A DNA stretch of 64,000 nt, taken from contig VYFQ01000025.1 of assembly GCA_009842325.1 (NCBI GenBank), positions 1 through 64,000 of the forward strand, written 5' to 3'. Below the pieces are notes generated by a model. It made no database searches and was not told where the DNA came from. It saw nothing but the letters and a program-made list of their open reading frames with translations. Shown here in pieces: positions 33,613 through 43,939 of the stretch (position 1 is the first letter of the stretch; every line of letters begins with the position of its first letter). Source of the DNA: Acidimicrobiaceae bacterium. Lineage in GTDB: Bacteria > Actinomycetota > Acidimicrobiia > Acidimicrobiales > Aldehydirespiratoraceae. A program made the translations under genes and the position numbers.

Positions 33613-34590
33613 TCAGCCTGAAGAGCGGGTGATCTGGGCGGCGAGAGCCAGGTCGTCGGCCGCGGTGCTGAGATCGTTGACCGACACCTGGAATTCGTCG
33701 ATCCCGTGGGCGTCCACCAGCGCGTTCAGCTCTGAACGGCACTCGTCCACCGATCCCGAGATCACGAAGGTATCGACCCAGTCGTCGAGCACGAAGCGGG
33801 CCGCGGCCCCGGGCCCGCCCTCGGAGAGGCCCCGGCGAATGGCGGCCTCGGTCCGGGCGTCCAGGCCAATCCGTGCCTTGACGTGGTCGGGGGAATCCAC
33901 GAGACGGAACGTCAGGGCCGCACGGGCTGCCTCACGGGCCCGATCCGTCGTGGCCAGGATGGTCATGTAGCACAGCCTCGGTCGGGGACGGCCGTGCTTC
34001 TCGGCAGCCGCCCGGATCGCCCCGACGTGCTCGCCGATCAGCTCCTTGTGGACGAACGACAGGATGAAACCGTCGGCCAGCTCTCCCGCCAACTGCATCA
34101 CCCTCGGACCGCGCCCGGCCAGCCAGACGGGAATGTCGGGCCGGCCGTAGCCGAGGCGGGCCCGGCGGAACCCGCCGGCCACACCGGTGTGGTCGACGGT
34201 CTCACCCGACCACAGCGCCCGGCTGGTCGTCACCAGCTCCCGCATGGCCGTGATCGGCGCCCGGCGTTCGATGGCCAGCGCGGTGAGCGTGAGGGCGCCG
34301 CCCGCTCCGATCCCCAGCGCGGCTCGCCCACCGGAGGCCTCGTCCAGCGTGGCGACCGCCGCGGCGGTCATGCCCGGATGGCGGGTGTAGGCGTTGGTGA
34401 TGCCGGTGCCGACCTCAACGGAGCTTGTGGCCGCGGCAACCGCACCCAAGGTCACCCAGCACTCCCTGGCCGCCAGACCCTCGTCGGGGATCCACACCCG
34501 GCTGCACCCGAGCTCCTCGGCTGCCACCGCGGCGTTCACGACCTGCTCGACCGGTCCCTCGGGCATCACCATGCAAGCCAGCTCAACCAC
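33613..34590 (-). CDS. Luciferase-like oxidoreductase, probably F420-dependent
   Basis: A 325-residue LLM-class TIM-barrel protein. SRVWIPDEGLAARECWVTLGAVA, VGTGITNAYTRHPGMTA and GRAALGIGAGG are typical of F420-dependent tetrahydromethanopterin-reductase-like enzymes of actinobacteria. IPVWLAGRGPRVMQLAGELADG is the conserved mid-segment. It would carry hydride to or from an unknown substrate using F420 (or FMN). It starts at GTG 34590 and lies 47 nt upstream of the hydratase gene on the same strand, so the two may be co-transcribed. Confidence 0.83.
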   Translation of the reverse strand: MVELACMVMPEGPVEQVVNAAVAAEELGCSRVWIPDEGLAARECWVTLGAVAAATSSVEVGTGITNAYTRHPGMTAAAVATLDEASGGRAALGIGAGGALTLTALAIERRAPITAMRELVTTSRALWSGETVDHTGVAGGFRRARLGYGRPDIPVWLAGRGPRVMQLAGELADGFILSFVHKELIGEHVGAIRAAAEKHGRPRPRLCYMTILATTDRAREAARAALTFRLVDSPDHVKARIGLDARTEAAIRRGLSEGGPGAAARFVLDDWVDTFVISGSVDECRSELNALVDAHGIDEFQVSVNDLSTAADDLALAAQITRSSG

Positions 34591-34652
34591 CGCGCCGACA
34601 ATAGAGGCGCCCGGTCGAAACCGTGCGAACGGCGGTCTGCCATGCTTAACGG

Positions 34653-35417
34653 ATGGAGCTTGCAGGACGGGTCGCGTTGGTTACCGGCGGCGCCCACCGG
34701 GTGGGGCGAGCCATCGCTCTGGAGCTCGCGGCGGCAGGCGCCGCCGTGGCCGTCGCGTACCACCGGTCCGAGGATCAGGCCGCCGAGACGGTCACCGAGT
34801 TGCGCGACTGCGGTGTCGACGCCGGCGCGTTCAAGGCCGATCTGGCCGTGCCGGCCGAAGCCGCCGGACTCGCCGAAGCGGTCGCCGGCCGCCTGGGGCC
34901 CATCGACGCCCTAGTCAACAGCGCGTCGTGGTTCGCCCGCGACGAGTTCCCCTCGGACGACACCGACACCTGGTACCGGACCCTCGACGTGGTGCTCCAC
35001 GGACCGTTCCATCTCACCAACGCCGTCGCGCCTTCAATGCTCGAGAGGGGCGGCGGGGCGATCGTGAACATCGTCGATCTGTCGGCTTGGCAGCCGTGGC
35101 CCGGCCGGGCCGCCCACAGCGTGGCCAAGGCCGCGCTGCTGGCCCTGACCCGCCAGGTGGCGGTGGAGCTCGCCCCGACCGTGCGCTGCAACGCGGTGGC
35201 ACTCGGCCCGACGATCGCACCAGCCAAGTTCGGACCCGATCAGGTCGAGAGGCTGAGACAGCGCACGCTGCTCGGTCGCTGGAGCGGAGGCCCCGAGGCC
35301 GGCCGGGCCGTCCGGTACCTCCTCGAAGCGGAGGCGGTCACTGGCGAGTGCCTGACCGTCGACGGCGGCGAGCAGTACGGCCACGTGCGCGACCGCTTCA
35401 CCGACACCGCCGGCTGA
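34653..35417 (+). CDS. SDR oxidoreductase, pteridine-reductase-like, with Tyr-to-His change
   Basis: A 254-residue SDR with the cofactor loop TGGAHRVGRAIAL, the pattern of pteridine reductases/FolM-like SDRs, NSASWF at the NAG position, and a YxxxK site that reads HSVAK, so the catalytic Tyr is replaced by His while Lys remains. The C-terminus TGECLTVDGGEQYG is normal. Activity may be altered or lost. It is divergent from the luciferase-like gene (62-nt spacer) and ends 13 nt before the convergent lipoprotein-HAD gene. Confidence 0.82.
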   Translation: MELAGRVALVTGGAHRVGRAIALELAAAGAAVAVAYHRSEDQAAETVTELRDCGVDAGAFKADLAVPAEAAGLAEAVAGRLGPIDALVNSASWFARDEFPSDDTDTWYRTLDVVLHGPFHLTNAVAPSMLERGGGAIVNIVDLSAWQPWPGRAAHSVAKAALLALTRQVAVELAPTVRCNAVALGPTIAPAKFGPDQVERLRQRTLLGRWSGGPEAGRAVRYLLEAEAVTGECLTVDGGEQYGHVRDRFTDTAG

Positions 35418-35430
35418 ACGGCAACGATGG

Positions 35431-36984
35431 TCAGGTCCCGGTAGAGCGGCCCCTGAGGATGTCGTCGTAGCCCCGGATCAGGGTGTGCTCGGTCTCCTGC
35501 ACGTCCTCGGGGCTGGCCGCGAAATAGCCAGTGGCCATTCCCATATCGGACGCGGCGTCCAAGTACTCGGGCACGCTCGACAGGTACAGGCAGTCGTAGA
35601 GGTCCACCGACATCACCCGGCGGGTCGCCTCGAACAGCGACCGCTCGGGAAGCACAGCTCCCACATCGCCGCTCACCAGCCACGACGACACCGAGTCCTC
35701 CAACTCGGCCATGCGCCTCAACCGCAGCCCCCACTCTCGGGGCTGGTTGCCGACCGCCGCCACCGGCAGGCTCCGGCTGGCGACCCGGTCGAGGAACGGG
35801 TGCAGGCCCGGCACCAGCTTGAACGACGACAGGTAGCGGGTCTCCACGTCCCGGCCGATCGGACCGAGCCCGAGGTCGCTCCAGAACTCCTCGGCGGTGA
35901 GCCTGCCCAGCACCAGCATGCGGTGACGGTCGCGGATCAGCTCCGGATCGATGTCGGGGTTCTCGCCCAGGATCACCGGCAACAGCAGGCCCTCCCGCGG
36001 GTCGGTAGGCCGCACGATCACACCGTGCACGTCCACCACCAGCAGGCGCAGCAGGCGCTTGCGGGGGCGGCTGGCCTCCGCCTCCCGGGCCGCGGCCCGC
36101 TGCTGGCGGCGCCGGGTGGCCCGGCGGCCCCGGCCCCGGGGAGCACGCAGCAGTGCCACCAACTTGGCCACGCCCACGCCCAGCAGCACTGCTCCGAACG
36201 CGATGCCGGCCACCCGGGCGATGTTGAGCCACAGCGGCGCCAAGGTGTCGGAGAGCATGGTGGAGGCGCTCACGTTCACGGGCTGGTCCCCGTAGGAGAA
36301 CCACCAGGTGGCCGTGGATCCGTCGACCGCGGGCGGCAGAGCGACCATCTCCTCCTCGAGCTCGCCCTCAACGCCGAATGCGAGTGAGGAGGCGCTGAAG
36401 GCCTCGTCGGCATCGAGCATCGTTAACAAGAACTCGAAGCCCAGCGAGTCCTCGGGGGTGCCGGCCTCCGCGATCAGATCCTGCAGTGGGCGCCCGAAGG
36501 GCTGACCCTCGAAGATCGCGGCGAGCGCGTCGTCGCTGAAGTCGTCCAGAGGCGGGGTCGGGTTGATGCTTGCCTGGAAGCGGTAGGAGGTCTCAGCGAA
36601 GGAGCGGGTCTGCTCCAAGACGACGCCGGTGAAGATCACATCCTTGCCAGCCAGTTCCTCGAGGACCTGGGGCAGCTGGCCGGCCGACTCGAACCGCTTG
36701 ACCGCGCGGATCTGCACACCGCCGTCGGCGCGGAACAGCGGGCCCTCCACCGCCCATCCGGCGGCCTGCGCGTCGTCGAAGATCAGCCCCCCGGCTAGTT
36801 CCGGGACGCGGGACACCGCCACGGCGTCGGCGTTGAACACCACCGTCACCGTGCCCGAGCCGGCATCCTCCACTTCGACGTGCACGCTGGTGTCGACCCG
36901 GCACGCCGCGACTAGCAACGCCAGCCCCAGAGCCAGCACGGCCGACCGCAACACTGCCACGGCACGCCGACGCTGAGCGGCCAT
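35431..36984 (-). CDS. LppM-like lipoprotein domain fused through a membrane helix to a degenerate HAD domain
   Basis: A 517-residue protein. A lipoprotein signal ends in LLVAAC (Cys about 28). Residues 30-265 form an LppM/DUF3153-like exported domain (DTSVHVEVEDAGSGTVTVVF). A membrane helix (IAFGAVLLGVGVAKLVALL) and a very basic stretch follow, then a cytoplasmic HAD-like domain from about residue 320. HAD motif I reads DVHGVI, with the second Asp replaced by His, motif II VGNQ lacks Ser/Thr, and the final acidic pair is missing in YLSSVPEYLDAA, so phosphatase activity is doubtful. Such a layout could signal across the membrane. It lies 44 nt downstream of clpC, in the same direction. Confidence 0.75.
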   Translation of the reverse strand: MAAQRRRAVAVLRSAVLALGLALLVAACRVDTSVHVEVEDAGSGTVTVVFNADAVAVSRVPELAGGLIFDDAQAAGWAVEGPLFRADGGVQIRAVKRFESAGQLPQVLEELAGKDVIFTGVVLEQTRSFAETSYRFQASINPTPPLDDFSDDALAAIFEGQPFGRPLQDLIAEAGTPEDSLGFEFLLTMLDADEAFSASSLAFGVEGELEEEMVALPPAVDGSTATWWFSYGDQPVNVSASTMLSDTLAPLWLNIARVAGIAFGAVLLGVGVAKLVALLRAPRGRGRRATRRRQQRAAAREAEASRPRKRLLRLLVVDVHGVIVRPTDPREGLLLPVILGENPDIDPELIRDRHRMLVLGRLTAEEFWSDLGLGPIGRDVETRYLSSFKLVPGLHPFLDRVASRSLPVAAVGNQPREWGLRLRRMAELEDSVSSWLVSGDVGAVLPERSLFEATRRVMSVDLYDCLYLSSVPEYLDAASDMGMATGYFAASPEDVQETEHTLIRGYDDILRGRSTGT

Positions 36985-37028
36985 GGCCCTGGTCCCCCGG
37001 CCCGATCTCAGCTGCCCCGTCCGGATGC

Positions 37029-39560
37029 CTAGAAGTGGCCCTCGCCGGCGGTCGGCTCCAGTTCGGGCTCGGGAGGCTCGAATCCCTCGATGGCGCGGAA
37101 CACGATCACCTTCTTGCCCTCTTCGAGCGGGTCGTCCTCCACGTCGACGATGACTATCTCGCCGGCCCGGAATTCCTTGTGCAGCAGCCGCTCCGACAGC
37201 GGATCCTCCACCAGCCGCTGGATGGCCCGGCGCAGCGGCCGCGCCCCCAGCGTGGGGTCGTACCCGGTGGCGGCGAGGTAGTCCTTGGCCGCGTCGGTCA
37301 ACTCCAGGCCCATGCCCTGGCCGGCCATCTGGTCGGCGGTGCGCACGATCATCAGGTCGACGATGCGCCGCACCTCCTCCTGGGTCAGCTCGTGGAACAC
37401 GATCACGTCGTCGATCCGGTTGAGGAACTCGGGCCGGAAGTGCTGCTTGAGCGCCTCCTGCACCTTGGACTTCATCCGCTCGTAGGTGACCCGCTCGTCG
37501 GCCTTGGTGAAGCCCAGGTTGGCCTTGCGCAGATCGGCGGTGCCCAGGTTGGACGTCATGATCAGCACCGTGTTGCGGAAGTCCACCGAGCGGCCGTGGC
37601 TGTCGGTCAGCCGACCCTCTTCGAGGATCTGCAGCAAGGTGTTGAACACGTCGGGGTGGGCCTTCTCGATCTCGTCGAACAGCACCACCGAGAACGGCTT
37701 GCGCCTGACCCGCTCGGTGAGCTGGCCGCCCTCCTCGTAGCCCACGTAGCCCGGCGGCGAGCCGATCAGGCGGCTGACCGTGTGCTTCTGCATGTACTCG
37801 GACATGTCCAGAGCGATGAGGGAGTCCTCGTTGCCGAACAGGAACTCGGCCAGGGTCTTGGCCAGCTCGGTCTTGCCCACGCCCGAGGGGCCTAGGAAGA
37901 TGAACGAGCCACTCGGCCGCTTGGGGTCCTTGAGGCCGGCCCGGGTGCGGCGGATGGCCTGCGAGACGGCCGAGATGGCGTCGTGCTGGGACACCACCCG
38001 CTTGTGCATCTCGTCCTCCATGCGCAGCAGCTTCTTGGTCTCCTCCTCGGTGAGCTTGTAGACCGGGATGCCGGTCCACAGCGACAGCACCTCGGCGATG
38101 GCCTCCTCGTCGACCTCGTCGAAGAGGTCGACCCCGGACGCCTTGGCCTCGCCCTCGAGGGTCTCGCGACGGGCCAGGAGCTCCTTCTCCTTGTCACGCA
38201 GCTCGCCGGCGTCCTCGAAACGCTGGGCGTCCACCGCGTCCTTCTTGCGGGAGATCACCTCAGCCAGCTCGGCCTCGAGTTCCTTGAACTGCGGCGGGGT
38301 GGACATGCGCTTCATGCGCAGGCGCGACCCGGCCTCGTCGATCAGGTCGATGGCCTTGTCGGGCAGGTGCCGGTCAGAGATGTAGCGGTCGGCGAGGTTG
38401 GCCGCGGCCACCAGCGCCTGGTCGGTGATGGTGACCCGGTGATGGGACTCGTAGCGGTCGCGCAGGCCCTTGAGGATCTCGATGGTGTGGGCGACGGTCG
38501 GCTCATCCACCACCACCTTCTGGAAGCGGCGCTCCAGAGCGGCGTCCTTCTCCAAGTGCTTGCGGTACTCGTCGAGGGTGGTGGCCCCAATCGTCTGGAG
38601 CTCGCCCCGGGCCAGCATGGGCTTGAGGATCGAGGCCGCGTCGATGGCGCCCTCGGCCGCGCCTGCGCCGACGAGGGTGTGGATCTCGTCGATGAACAGG
38701 ATGATGTCGCCCCGGCTCTGGATCTCCTTGAGAACCTTCTTGAGCCGCTCCTCGAAGTCGCCCCGGTAGCGGCTGCCCGCCACCAGCGCACCCAGGTCGA
38801 GGGTGTAGAGCTGGCGGTCGCGCAGGGTCTCGGGCACATCGTCGGAGGCGATGGACTGGGCCAGACCCTCCACAATGGCGGTCTTGCCCACGCCCGGCTC
38901 GCCCACCAGCACCGGGTTGTTCTTGGTGCGCCGAGAGAGGATCTGCATGACCCGCTCGGACTCCCGGCCCCGGCCTATTACCGGGTCCAGGGCCTTCTCG
39001 CGGGCGAGCTGTGTGAGGTTCCGGCCGAACTGGTCGAGCACGTGCGAGCCGGAGGACGCCTCGCCGCTGCCCCCGCCGGTGGTGGCGCCGGGCTTCTCAC
39101 CCGGGGCCGAACCCGAGACCCCGCCGTAGGCCGAGAGCAGCTGGATTACCTGCTCCCGCACCCGGGCCAGGTCCGCTCCCAGCTTCACCAGGACCTGCGC
39201 GGCGACGCCCTCGCCCTCGCGGATCAACCCGAGCAGGATGTGCTCGGTACCGATGTAGTTGTGGCCGAGTTGCAGCGCCTCGCGCAGGCTCAGCTCGAGG
39301 ACCTTCTTGGCCCGGGGCGTGAACGGGATGTGGCCGCTGGGAGAGCTGCCGCCCTGGCCGATGATCTCCTCGACCTGGCCCCGCACCGACTCGAGGCTGA
39401 TGCCGAGGGACTCCAGCGCCTTGGCCGCGACTCCCTCACCCTCGTGGATGAGGCCCAGAAGGATGTGCTCGGTGCCGATGTAGTTGTGGTTGAGGAGGCG
39501 CGCCTCTTCCTGGGCCAGAACCACGACGCGACGGGCCCTGTCGGTGAACCGCTCAAACAT
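37029..39560 (-). CDS. clpC: ATP-dependent protease ATPase subunit ClpC
   Basis: An 843-residue Hsp100 unfoldase. It has two N-terminal Clp repeats (residues 1-145, each with [13 protein letters not shown]), a first AAA+ domain with Walker [10 protein letters not shown], a middle domain with a UVR-like stretch ([17 protein letters not shown]), and a second AAA+ domain with [14 protein letters not shown]. It feeds substrates to ClpP in the cytoplasm. In actinobacteria clpC1 lies beside lysS and panC, as here. ATG 39560 follows AGGAGG, and a GTG at 39569 would add three residues. A 6-bp hairpin (39581-39600) lies just upstream and could be regulatory. Confidence 0.97.
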   Translation of the reverse strand: MFERFTDRARRVVVLAQEEARLLNHNYIGTEHILLGLIHEGEGVAAKALESLGISLESVRGQVEEIIGQGGSSPSGHIPFTPRAKKVLELSLREALQLGHNYIGTEHILLGLIREGEGVAAQVLVKLGADLARVREQVIQLLSAYGGVSGSAPGEKPGATTGGGSGEASSGSHVLDQFGRNLTQLAREKALDPVIGRGRESERVMQILSRRTKNNPVLVGEPGVGKTAIVEGLAQSIASDDVPETLRDRQLYTLDLGALVAGSRYRGDFEERLKKVLKEIQSRGDIILFIDEIHTLVGAGAAEGAIDAASILKPMLARGELQTIGATTLDEYRKHLEKDAALERRFQKVVVDEPTVAHTIEILKGLRDRYESHHRVTITDQALVAAANLADRYISDRHLPDKAIDLIDEAGSRLRMKRMSTPPQFKELEAELAEVISRKKDAVDAQRFEDAGELRDKEKELLARRETLEGEAKASGVDLFDEVDEEAIAEVLSLWTGIPVYKLTEEETKKLLRMEDEMHKRVVSQHDAISAVSQAIRRTRAGLKDPKRPSGSFIFLGPSGVGKTELAKTLAEFLFGNEDSLIALDMSEYMQKHTVSRLIGSPPGYVGYEEGGQLTERVRRKPFSVVLFDEIEKAHPDVFNTLLQILEEGRLTDSHGRSVDFRNTVLIMTSNLGTADLRKANLGFTKADERVTYERMKSKVQEALKQHFRPEFLNRIDDVIVFHELTQEEVRRIVDLMIVRTADQMAGQGMGLELTDAAKDYLAATGYDPTLGARPLRRAIQRLVEDPLSERLLHKEFRAGEIVIVDVEDDPLEEGKKVIVFRAIEGFEPPEPELEPTAGEGHF

Positions 39561-39706
39561 CGCATACACCTCCTGGCCGGACCGGCTGCCTCATGCCGGT
39601 CAGTGTAACCCGACCCCGTGACAGGAGTTGCGTCGCAGGGGGCGGTCCAGACCGTGACATTGGCCACGCCGCGCACGCGGAGCCGGTCCCCCATTACCCT
39701 CGCGAC

Positions 39707-40702
39707 GTGGCCAACACGTCGCCCTTCGCTCTGCTGCCCTGCCTGGAGGACGACCTGCGGCGAGTCGAGGAGGAACTGCTGAGGGCAGCCACAGCCCCCG
39801 ACGACTTCGTCACCGAGTTGGCCCAGCATCTGATCACAGTCGGCGGGAAACTGGTCCGGCCCGGCTTCTGCCTCGCCTCGTCGCTGGTGTGCGACGTCGC
39901 GCCGAGGAGATCGTCCGAGGCCGCGGTGCGGGGCGGCGCCTCGGTCGAGCTGGTCCATATCGGCTCGCTCTATCACGACGACGTCATGGACGAGGCCACG
40001 ACCCGGCGCTCGGTGGCCAGCGTCAACGCCCTGTGGGGCAACCTGCGGGCCATCCTGGCCGGGGACTACCTGCTGGGGCGGGCCTCCGCCATGGCGGCCT
40101 CGCTCGGGGCCGAGGTCGCTGAGCTGCTGGCCGAGGCGATCACCCAGCTCTGCGAAGGCCAGATCATCGAGCTCGAGAACGCCTACGACACCGAGCGAAA
40201 CGAGCAGCGCTACGAGAAGGCGGTATCGGGCAAGACCGCCGCGCTGCTGTCCATCTCCTGCCGGATCGGGGCCACGGTCGGTGACGTGCCGCGGACCGCG
40301 GTTGAGGCGCTCGGAGAGTTCGGCTTCTCCTACGGCATGGCCTTCCAGATCGTCGACGACATCCTGGACCTGGTGGCCACCGAGTCGCAGCTGGGCAAGC
40401 CGACCGGCAACGACCTGGCCGAGGGCACCTACACGCTTCCGGTCATCCGGGCGCTGGCCGACCCGGCAACGGGCGACGAGCTGCGCTCAATCCTCGGCCG
40501 GCCCATCGACGCCGCGGCCCGCGACCGGGCCGCCGAGCTAGTCCGGTCCACCAGCGGCGTGGACGAGGCCCGCGACACCGCCCGCATGTGGGCCGACAAG
40601 GCCCAGGCCTCGCTCACGTCACTGCCCGACACCCCTGCCACCGCCGTATTGCGCCTGGCTGCTGATCGCCTGACCGCAACCTCCGCCCTGACCGCCGACT
40701 AG
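39707..40702 (+). CDS. Polyprenyl diphosphate synthase (trans-isoprenyl, IspB/HepT-like)
   Basis: A 331-residue all-trans polyprenyl diphosphate synthase. The first Asp-rich motif is [13 protein letters not shown] (Asp91, Asp92, Asp95) and the second is [22 protein letters not shown] is the usual N-terminal IPP-binding region. It makes the long isoprenoid tail of menaquinone, probably C40-C50. GTG 39707 gives the normal N-terminus. The gene is divergent from clpC and convergent with lysS. Their stop codons share the bases CTAG (40699-40702). Confidence 0.9.
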   Translation: MANTSPFALLPCLEDDLRRVEEELLRAATAPDDFVTELAQHLITVGGKLVRPGFCLASSLVCDVAPRRSSEAAVRGGASVELVHIGSLYHDDVMDEATTRRSVASVNALWGNLRAILAGDYLLGRASAMAASLGAEVAELLAEAITQLCEGQIIELENAYDTERNEQRYEKAVSGKTAALLSISCRIGATVGDVPRTAVEALGEFGFSYGMAFQIVDDILDLVATESQLGKPTGNDLAEGTYTLPVIRALADPATGDELRSILGRPIDAAARDRAAELVRSTSGVDEARDTARMWADKAQASLTSLPDTPATAVLRLAADRLTATSALTAD

Positions 40703-42126
40703 GGTTCGCTCGGCTTCTGGGGGTCGGGACGGAGGGTTGGGAACAGGACGGCGTCGCGGATCGCTTGGGTGTCGGTGAGGAGCATCACCAGGCGGTCGAC
40801 GCCGATGCCCAGGCCACCGGTGGGGGGCAGCCCGTAGTCCAGGGCCCGCAGGTAGTCCTCGTCCACCAGCATGGCCTCGTCGTCACCGGCGGCCCGCAGC
40901 GCGGCCTGGGCCTCGAAGCGGGACCGCTGCTCCGCGGGGTCGACCAACTCGGTGAACGCGTTGCACAGCTCGCGGCCGGCCACGATCCCCTCGAAGCGCT
41001 CGGCGTAGCCGGGGCGGCTGCGATGCCGGCGCGACAGCGGCGACACCTCGGCCGGGTAGTCGGTCACGAACACCGGCCCCCACAGGTTGGGCTCAGCCGC
41101 CTTCTCGTAGAGCTCCAGCAGCAGCTTGCCCGCACCCCAGCCATCCTGGATGGCGATGCCGAGGCTGTCGCATAGGGCGGCCAACTCCGGCCGCGGTGTG
41201 TCGAGGCTCACCTCGGCGCCGGTGTGCTCGGCGATCACCTCGTCCATGGTCGCCCGGCGCCAGGGCGGGGCCAGGTCCATCTCGCGGCCGTCGTAGACCA
41301 CCGCGGTCGATCCGCACACCTCGGCAGCGACGGTGGCCACCAGGTTCTCGGTCAACTCCATGATGTCGGTGTGGTCGGCGTAGGCCCAGTACAGCTCCAG
41401 CATGGTGAACTCGGGATTGTGGCGGGTGGAGATCCCCTCGTTGCGGAACACCCTGCCGATCTCGTACACCCGCTCCATGCCCCCCACCACCAACCGCTTG
41501 AGGTACAGCTCCGGGGCGACCCGCAGGTACAGATCGGCGTGCAGAGCCTCATGGTGGGTGACGAAGGGACGGGCCGCGGCGCCGCCCGGGATCGGGTGCA
41601 GCATCGGGGTCTCGACCTCCACGAAGCCCTGCTCGTCGAGGCGGCGCCTCAGCCCGGCCAGGATCTGCGAGCGGCGAGCGAAGGTGTCCCGGGCGTCGTC
41701 GCTCACCCACAGGTCCACGTAGCGCTGGCGGTAGCGGGTGTCGGGGTCGGTGAGGCCGTGCCACTTGTCGGGGAACGGCCGTCCCGCCCGGGCCAGCAGG
41801 ACCCACTCGTCGACCCTCACCGACAGCTCGCCCCGGCGGGTGGCCATTACCGCGCCTCTCACGCCGAGCCAGTCCCCGATCGACAGGGACGTGAACTGCT
41901 CGAAGTCCGGGGTGGAGGCTGCGGTGGCGAACAGCTGGATGCGGCCGGAGGCGTCCTGCAGCGTCCCGAAGGCGAGCCGGCCCTGGTCGCGGCGCAGCAT
42001 GAGCCGCCCTGCCACCGACACCACCGTGTCGGTCTCGACGCCGGCTTCGAGGCCCTCGAACGCCTCGGCGATGTCGCCCACTGCGTGGCTCCGCTCGAAG
42101 CGGTACGGGACGTCGCCGTCGCTCAT
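40699..42126 (-). CDS. lysS: Lysyl-tRNA synthetase, class II
   Basis: A 475-residue class IIb synthetase. An N-terminal OB-fold binds the anticodon ([19 protein letters not shown]). Class II motif 1 lies around [15 protein letters not shown], motif 2 is [19 protein letters not shown], and motif 3 is [13 protein letters not shown]. It charges tRNA-Lys in the cytoplasm. The start overlaps the coaX stop as ATGA, so coaX and lysS are coupled. The length is close to the bacterial norm (about 500). Its place beside clpC and coaX is conserved in actinobacteria. Confidence 0.97.
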   Translation of the reverse strand: MSDGDVPYRFERSHAVGDIAEAFEGLEAGVETDTVVSVAGRLMLRRDQGRLAFGTLQDASGRIQLFATAASTPDFEQFTSLSIGDWLGVRGAVMATRRGELSVRVDEWVLLARAGRPFPDKWHGLTDPDTRYRQRYVDLWVSDDARDTFARRSQILAGLRRRLDEQGFVEVETPMLHPIPGGAAARPFVTHHEALHADLYLRVAPELYLKRLVVGGMERVYEIGRVFRNEGISTRHNPEFTMLELYWAYADHTDIMELTENLVATVAAEVCGSTAVVYDGREMDLAPPWRRATMDEVIAEHTGAEVSLDTPRPELAALCDSLGIAIQDGWGAGKLLLELYEKAAEPNLWGPVFVTDYPAEVSPLSRRHRSRPGYAERFEGIVAGRELCNAFTELVDPAEQRSRFEAQAALRAAGDDEAMLVDEDYLRALDYGLPPTGGLGIGVDRLVMLLTDTQAIRDAVLFPTLRPDPQKPSEP

Positions 42127-42920
42127 CGGTCCTGGTTGCGCTCGTAGACGATGCGCAGGCCGTGCAGGGTGAGGAACGGCTCGACGTGCTCGATCGTCTG
42201 CGAGATGGGGGCGATCACATGGGCCAGGCCGCCGGTGGCGACGACGTTGGCCTCGCCCAAGTCGGCCAGGAAGCGGGCGTTCATGCCGTCGATCATGGCA
42301 GTGAACCCGTACAGGGCGCCGGACTGGATCGACTCGACGGTGGTCTTGCCAATCACGCTGCGGGGCTCGACCAACTCGACCGCGCCGAGGGCGGCGGCCC
42401 GGCCGATGAGCGCATCCAGGCTGATCTCGATGCCGGGTGCGATGGCGCCTCCCATGAACGCGCCGTCGGCCGATATGACGTCGAAGTTGTTGCCGGTGCC
42501 GAAGTCGACCACCACGGTGGGGCCGCCGTAGAGGTCATAGGCCGCCACTGCGTTGGCGATCCGGTCGGCGCCGACCTCCTTGGGGTTGTCGTAGTGGATC
42601 GGCATGCCGGTCTTGACGCCCGGCCCGACTACCACGGGCGAGAATCCGAGCTGGCGCCGCACCATCTCCCGCAAGCCGGCGAGCAGTCGGGGCACTCCCG
42701 AGCAGATGGACACTCCGGTGACATCGCTGTCGAAGTCGATGTCGATCACATCGAGCAGCGACCTGATCACCACGCCGAGCTCGTCGGCGGTGCGACTCGG
42801 GTCGGTGGAGAGCCTCCAGTGGTCGACCAGCCCGTCCGCCGCGGCCGAACCGTGGACCGCGCCCGGGTCGTAGATGCCGACGACGGTCTGGGTGTTGCCG
42901 ACATCGATAGCAAGCAGCAC
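42123..42920 (-). CDS. coaX: Type III pantothenate kinase
   Basis: A 265-residue ASKHA-fold kinase. [17 protein letters not shown] is the N-terminal phosphate loop, [11 protein letters not shown] the conserved central motif, and [17 protein letters not shown] the second ATP-binding segment. It phosphorylates pantothenate, the first step of coenzyme A synthesis, and belongs functionally with panC upstream. Start GTG 42920 is the first in frame. A 149-nt gap containing the 43-bp repeat separates it from panC. Confidence 0.95.
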   Translation of the reverse strand: MLLAIDVGNTQTVVGIYDPGAVHGSAAADGLVDHWRLSTDPSRTADELGVVIRSLLDVIDIDFDSDVTGVSICSGVPRLLAGLREMVRRQLGFSPVVVGPGVKTGMPIHYDNPKEVGADRIANAVAAYDLYGGPTVVVDFGTGNNFDVISADGAFMGGAIAPGIEISLDALIGRAAALGAVELVEPRSVIGKTTVESIQSGALYGFTAMIDGMNARFLADLGEANVVATGGLAHVIAPISQTIEHVEPFLTLHGLRIVYERNQDR

Positions 42921-42989
42921 CGCCGCAGGATACGGCGGATCAGCCAGAGGCCGAGCGGGTAGGCCGGCAAATCCGGTTCACACGGGCGC

Positions 42990-43032
42990 GGCCGTGGCCC
43001 GAGCGGCCCGTGAGCGCAGCGAACAAGAGCGG
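42990..43032 (-). repeat. 43-bp dispersed repeat, copy 1
   Basis: A 43-bp sequence (beginning GGCCGTGGCCCGAGCGGCCC and ending AACAAGAGCGG on the + strand) is identical to 47155-47197. It lies between panC and coaX, both on the - strand. A small stem (GGCCG/CGGCC) can form within it. Function unknown. Confidence 0.9.
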
Positions 43033-43069
43033 TAAACACCCGCGCTGAGGGGCCTACGGTCCGCGCCGA

Positions 43070-43939
43070 TCAGCCGGCGCGGCAGCCGATGTTGTCTATC
43101 AGACGGGCCTTGCCGAAACGGACGGCCACTAGCAGCCGCACATCGCCTCGCAATGGTCCGTCCGCGATGAGGGTGGACGCCGACACCGCCGCGGTGTAGT
43201 CGATCTCCGCAAGCGGTGCGGTGGCGATCACCGAGGCCATCTCGGCCTCGACCGCCGTGGGGTCGGTCTCGCCGCACTGCACCTGGGCCGCTCCGGCCTC
43301 GAGGGCTCGGCCCAGCACCGGAGCCTGGCTGCGCTCCGCCTCGCTCAAGTATGCGTTCCGGCTGGAGAGGGCGAGCCCGTCGGGCTCGCGCACGGTAGGG
43401 CAGCCGACCACCCGCACCGGCAGTGACAGGTCTGCGGCCATGCGGCTCACGATCGTGAGCTGCTGGAAGTCCTTCTCACCGAAGTAGGCCGAGCACTCGC
43501 CCATGATCGAGAACAGCTTGGCGACCACGGTAGCGACCCCGTCGAAGTGGCCGGCGCGGGAGGCGCCGCACAGCACATCGGCAAGCGTCCCCAGGCGCAC
43601 AGTGGTCGCCACCGGCTCGGGGTACATCTCCTGGGTGTCGGGAACGAACGCGATGTCGGCACCGGCCTTCGCGCACATCTCGAGATCTCGGTTCAGATCC
43701 CGGGGATAGTCCTCGAAGTCCTCGCCCGGATTGAACTGCAGGGGGTTGACGAAGATCGACACCACCACGAGGTCGTTCTCGGCCCGGGCCTGCTCGACCA
43801 GGGAACAGTGCCCGGCGTGGAGGAAGCCCATCGTGGGCACGAACCCGACAGTGCGGCCCGCCGCTCGGGCCTCGGCGAGCCGGACGCGCAGACCGCCGAT
43901 CGTGGCCTCGCACTCGGGAGCGGGGTGACTGGTGCTCAT
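43070..43939 (-). CDS. panC: Pantothenate synthetase
   Basis: A 289-residue ATP-dependent ligase joining pantoate and beta-alanine. FVPTMGFLHAGHCSLV holds the nucleotide-binding HxGH-type motif. FVNPLQFNPGEDFEDYPR, YFGEKDFQQL and the KMSKS-like LALSSRNAYLS follow in the usual order. ATG 43939 overlaps the DUF2520 gene as ATGA, and the longer frame to 44314 is spurious. panD, usually next to it in actinobacteria, is absent here, and coaX follows after the repeat-bearing gap. Confidence 0.96.
   Translation of the reverse strand: MSTSHPAPECEATIGGLRVRLAEARAAGRTVGFVPTMGFLHAGHCSLVEQARAENDLVVVSIFVNPLQFNPGEDFEDYPRDLNRDLEMCAKAGADIAFVPDTQEMYPEPVATTVRLGTLADVLCGASRAGHFDGVATVVAKLFSIMGECSAYFGEKDFQQLTIVSRMAADLSLPVRVVGCPTVREPDGLALSSRNAYLSEAERSQAPVLGRALEAGAAQVQCGETDPTAVEAEMASVIATAPLAEIDYTAAVSASTLIADGPLRGDVRLLVAVRFGKARLIDNIGCRAG

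Noticed and set aside
42990..43032. Insertion sequence or CRISPR repeat
   Set aside because: Only two copies in the window, no terminal inverted repeats, no transposase, no spacer array.
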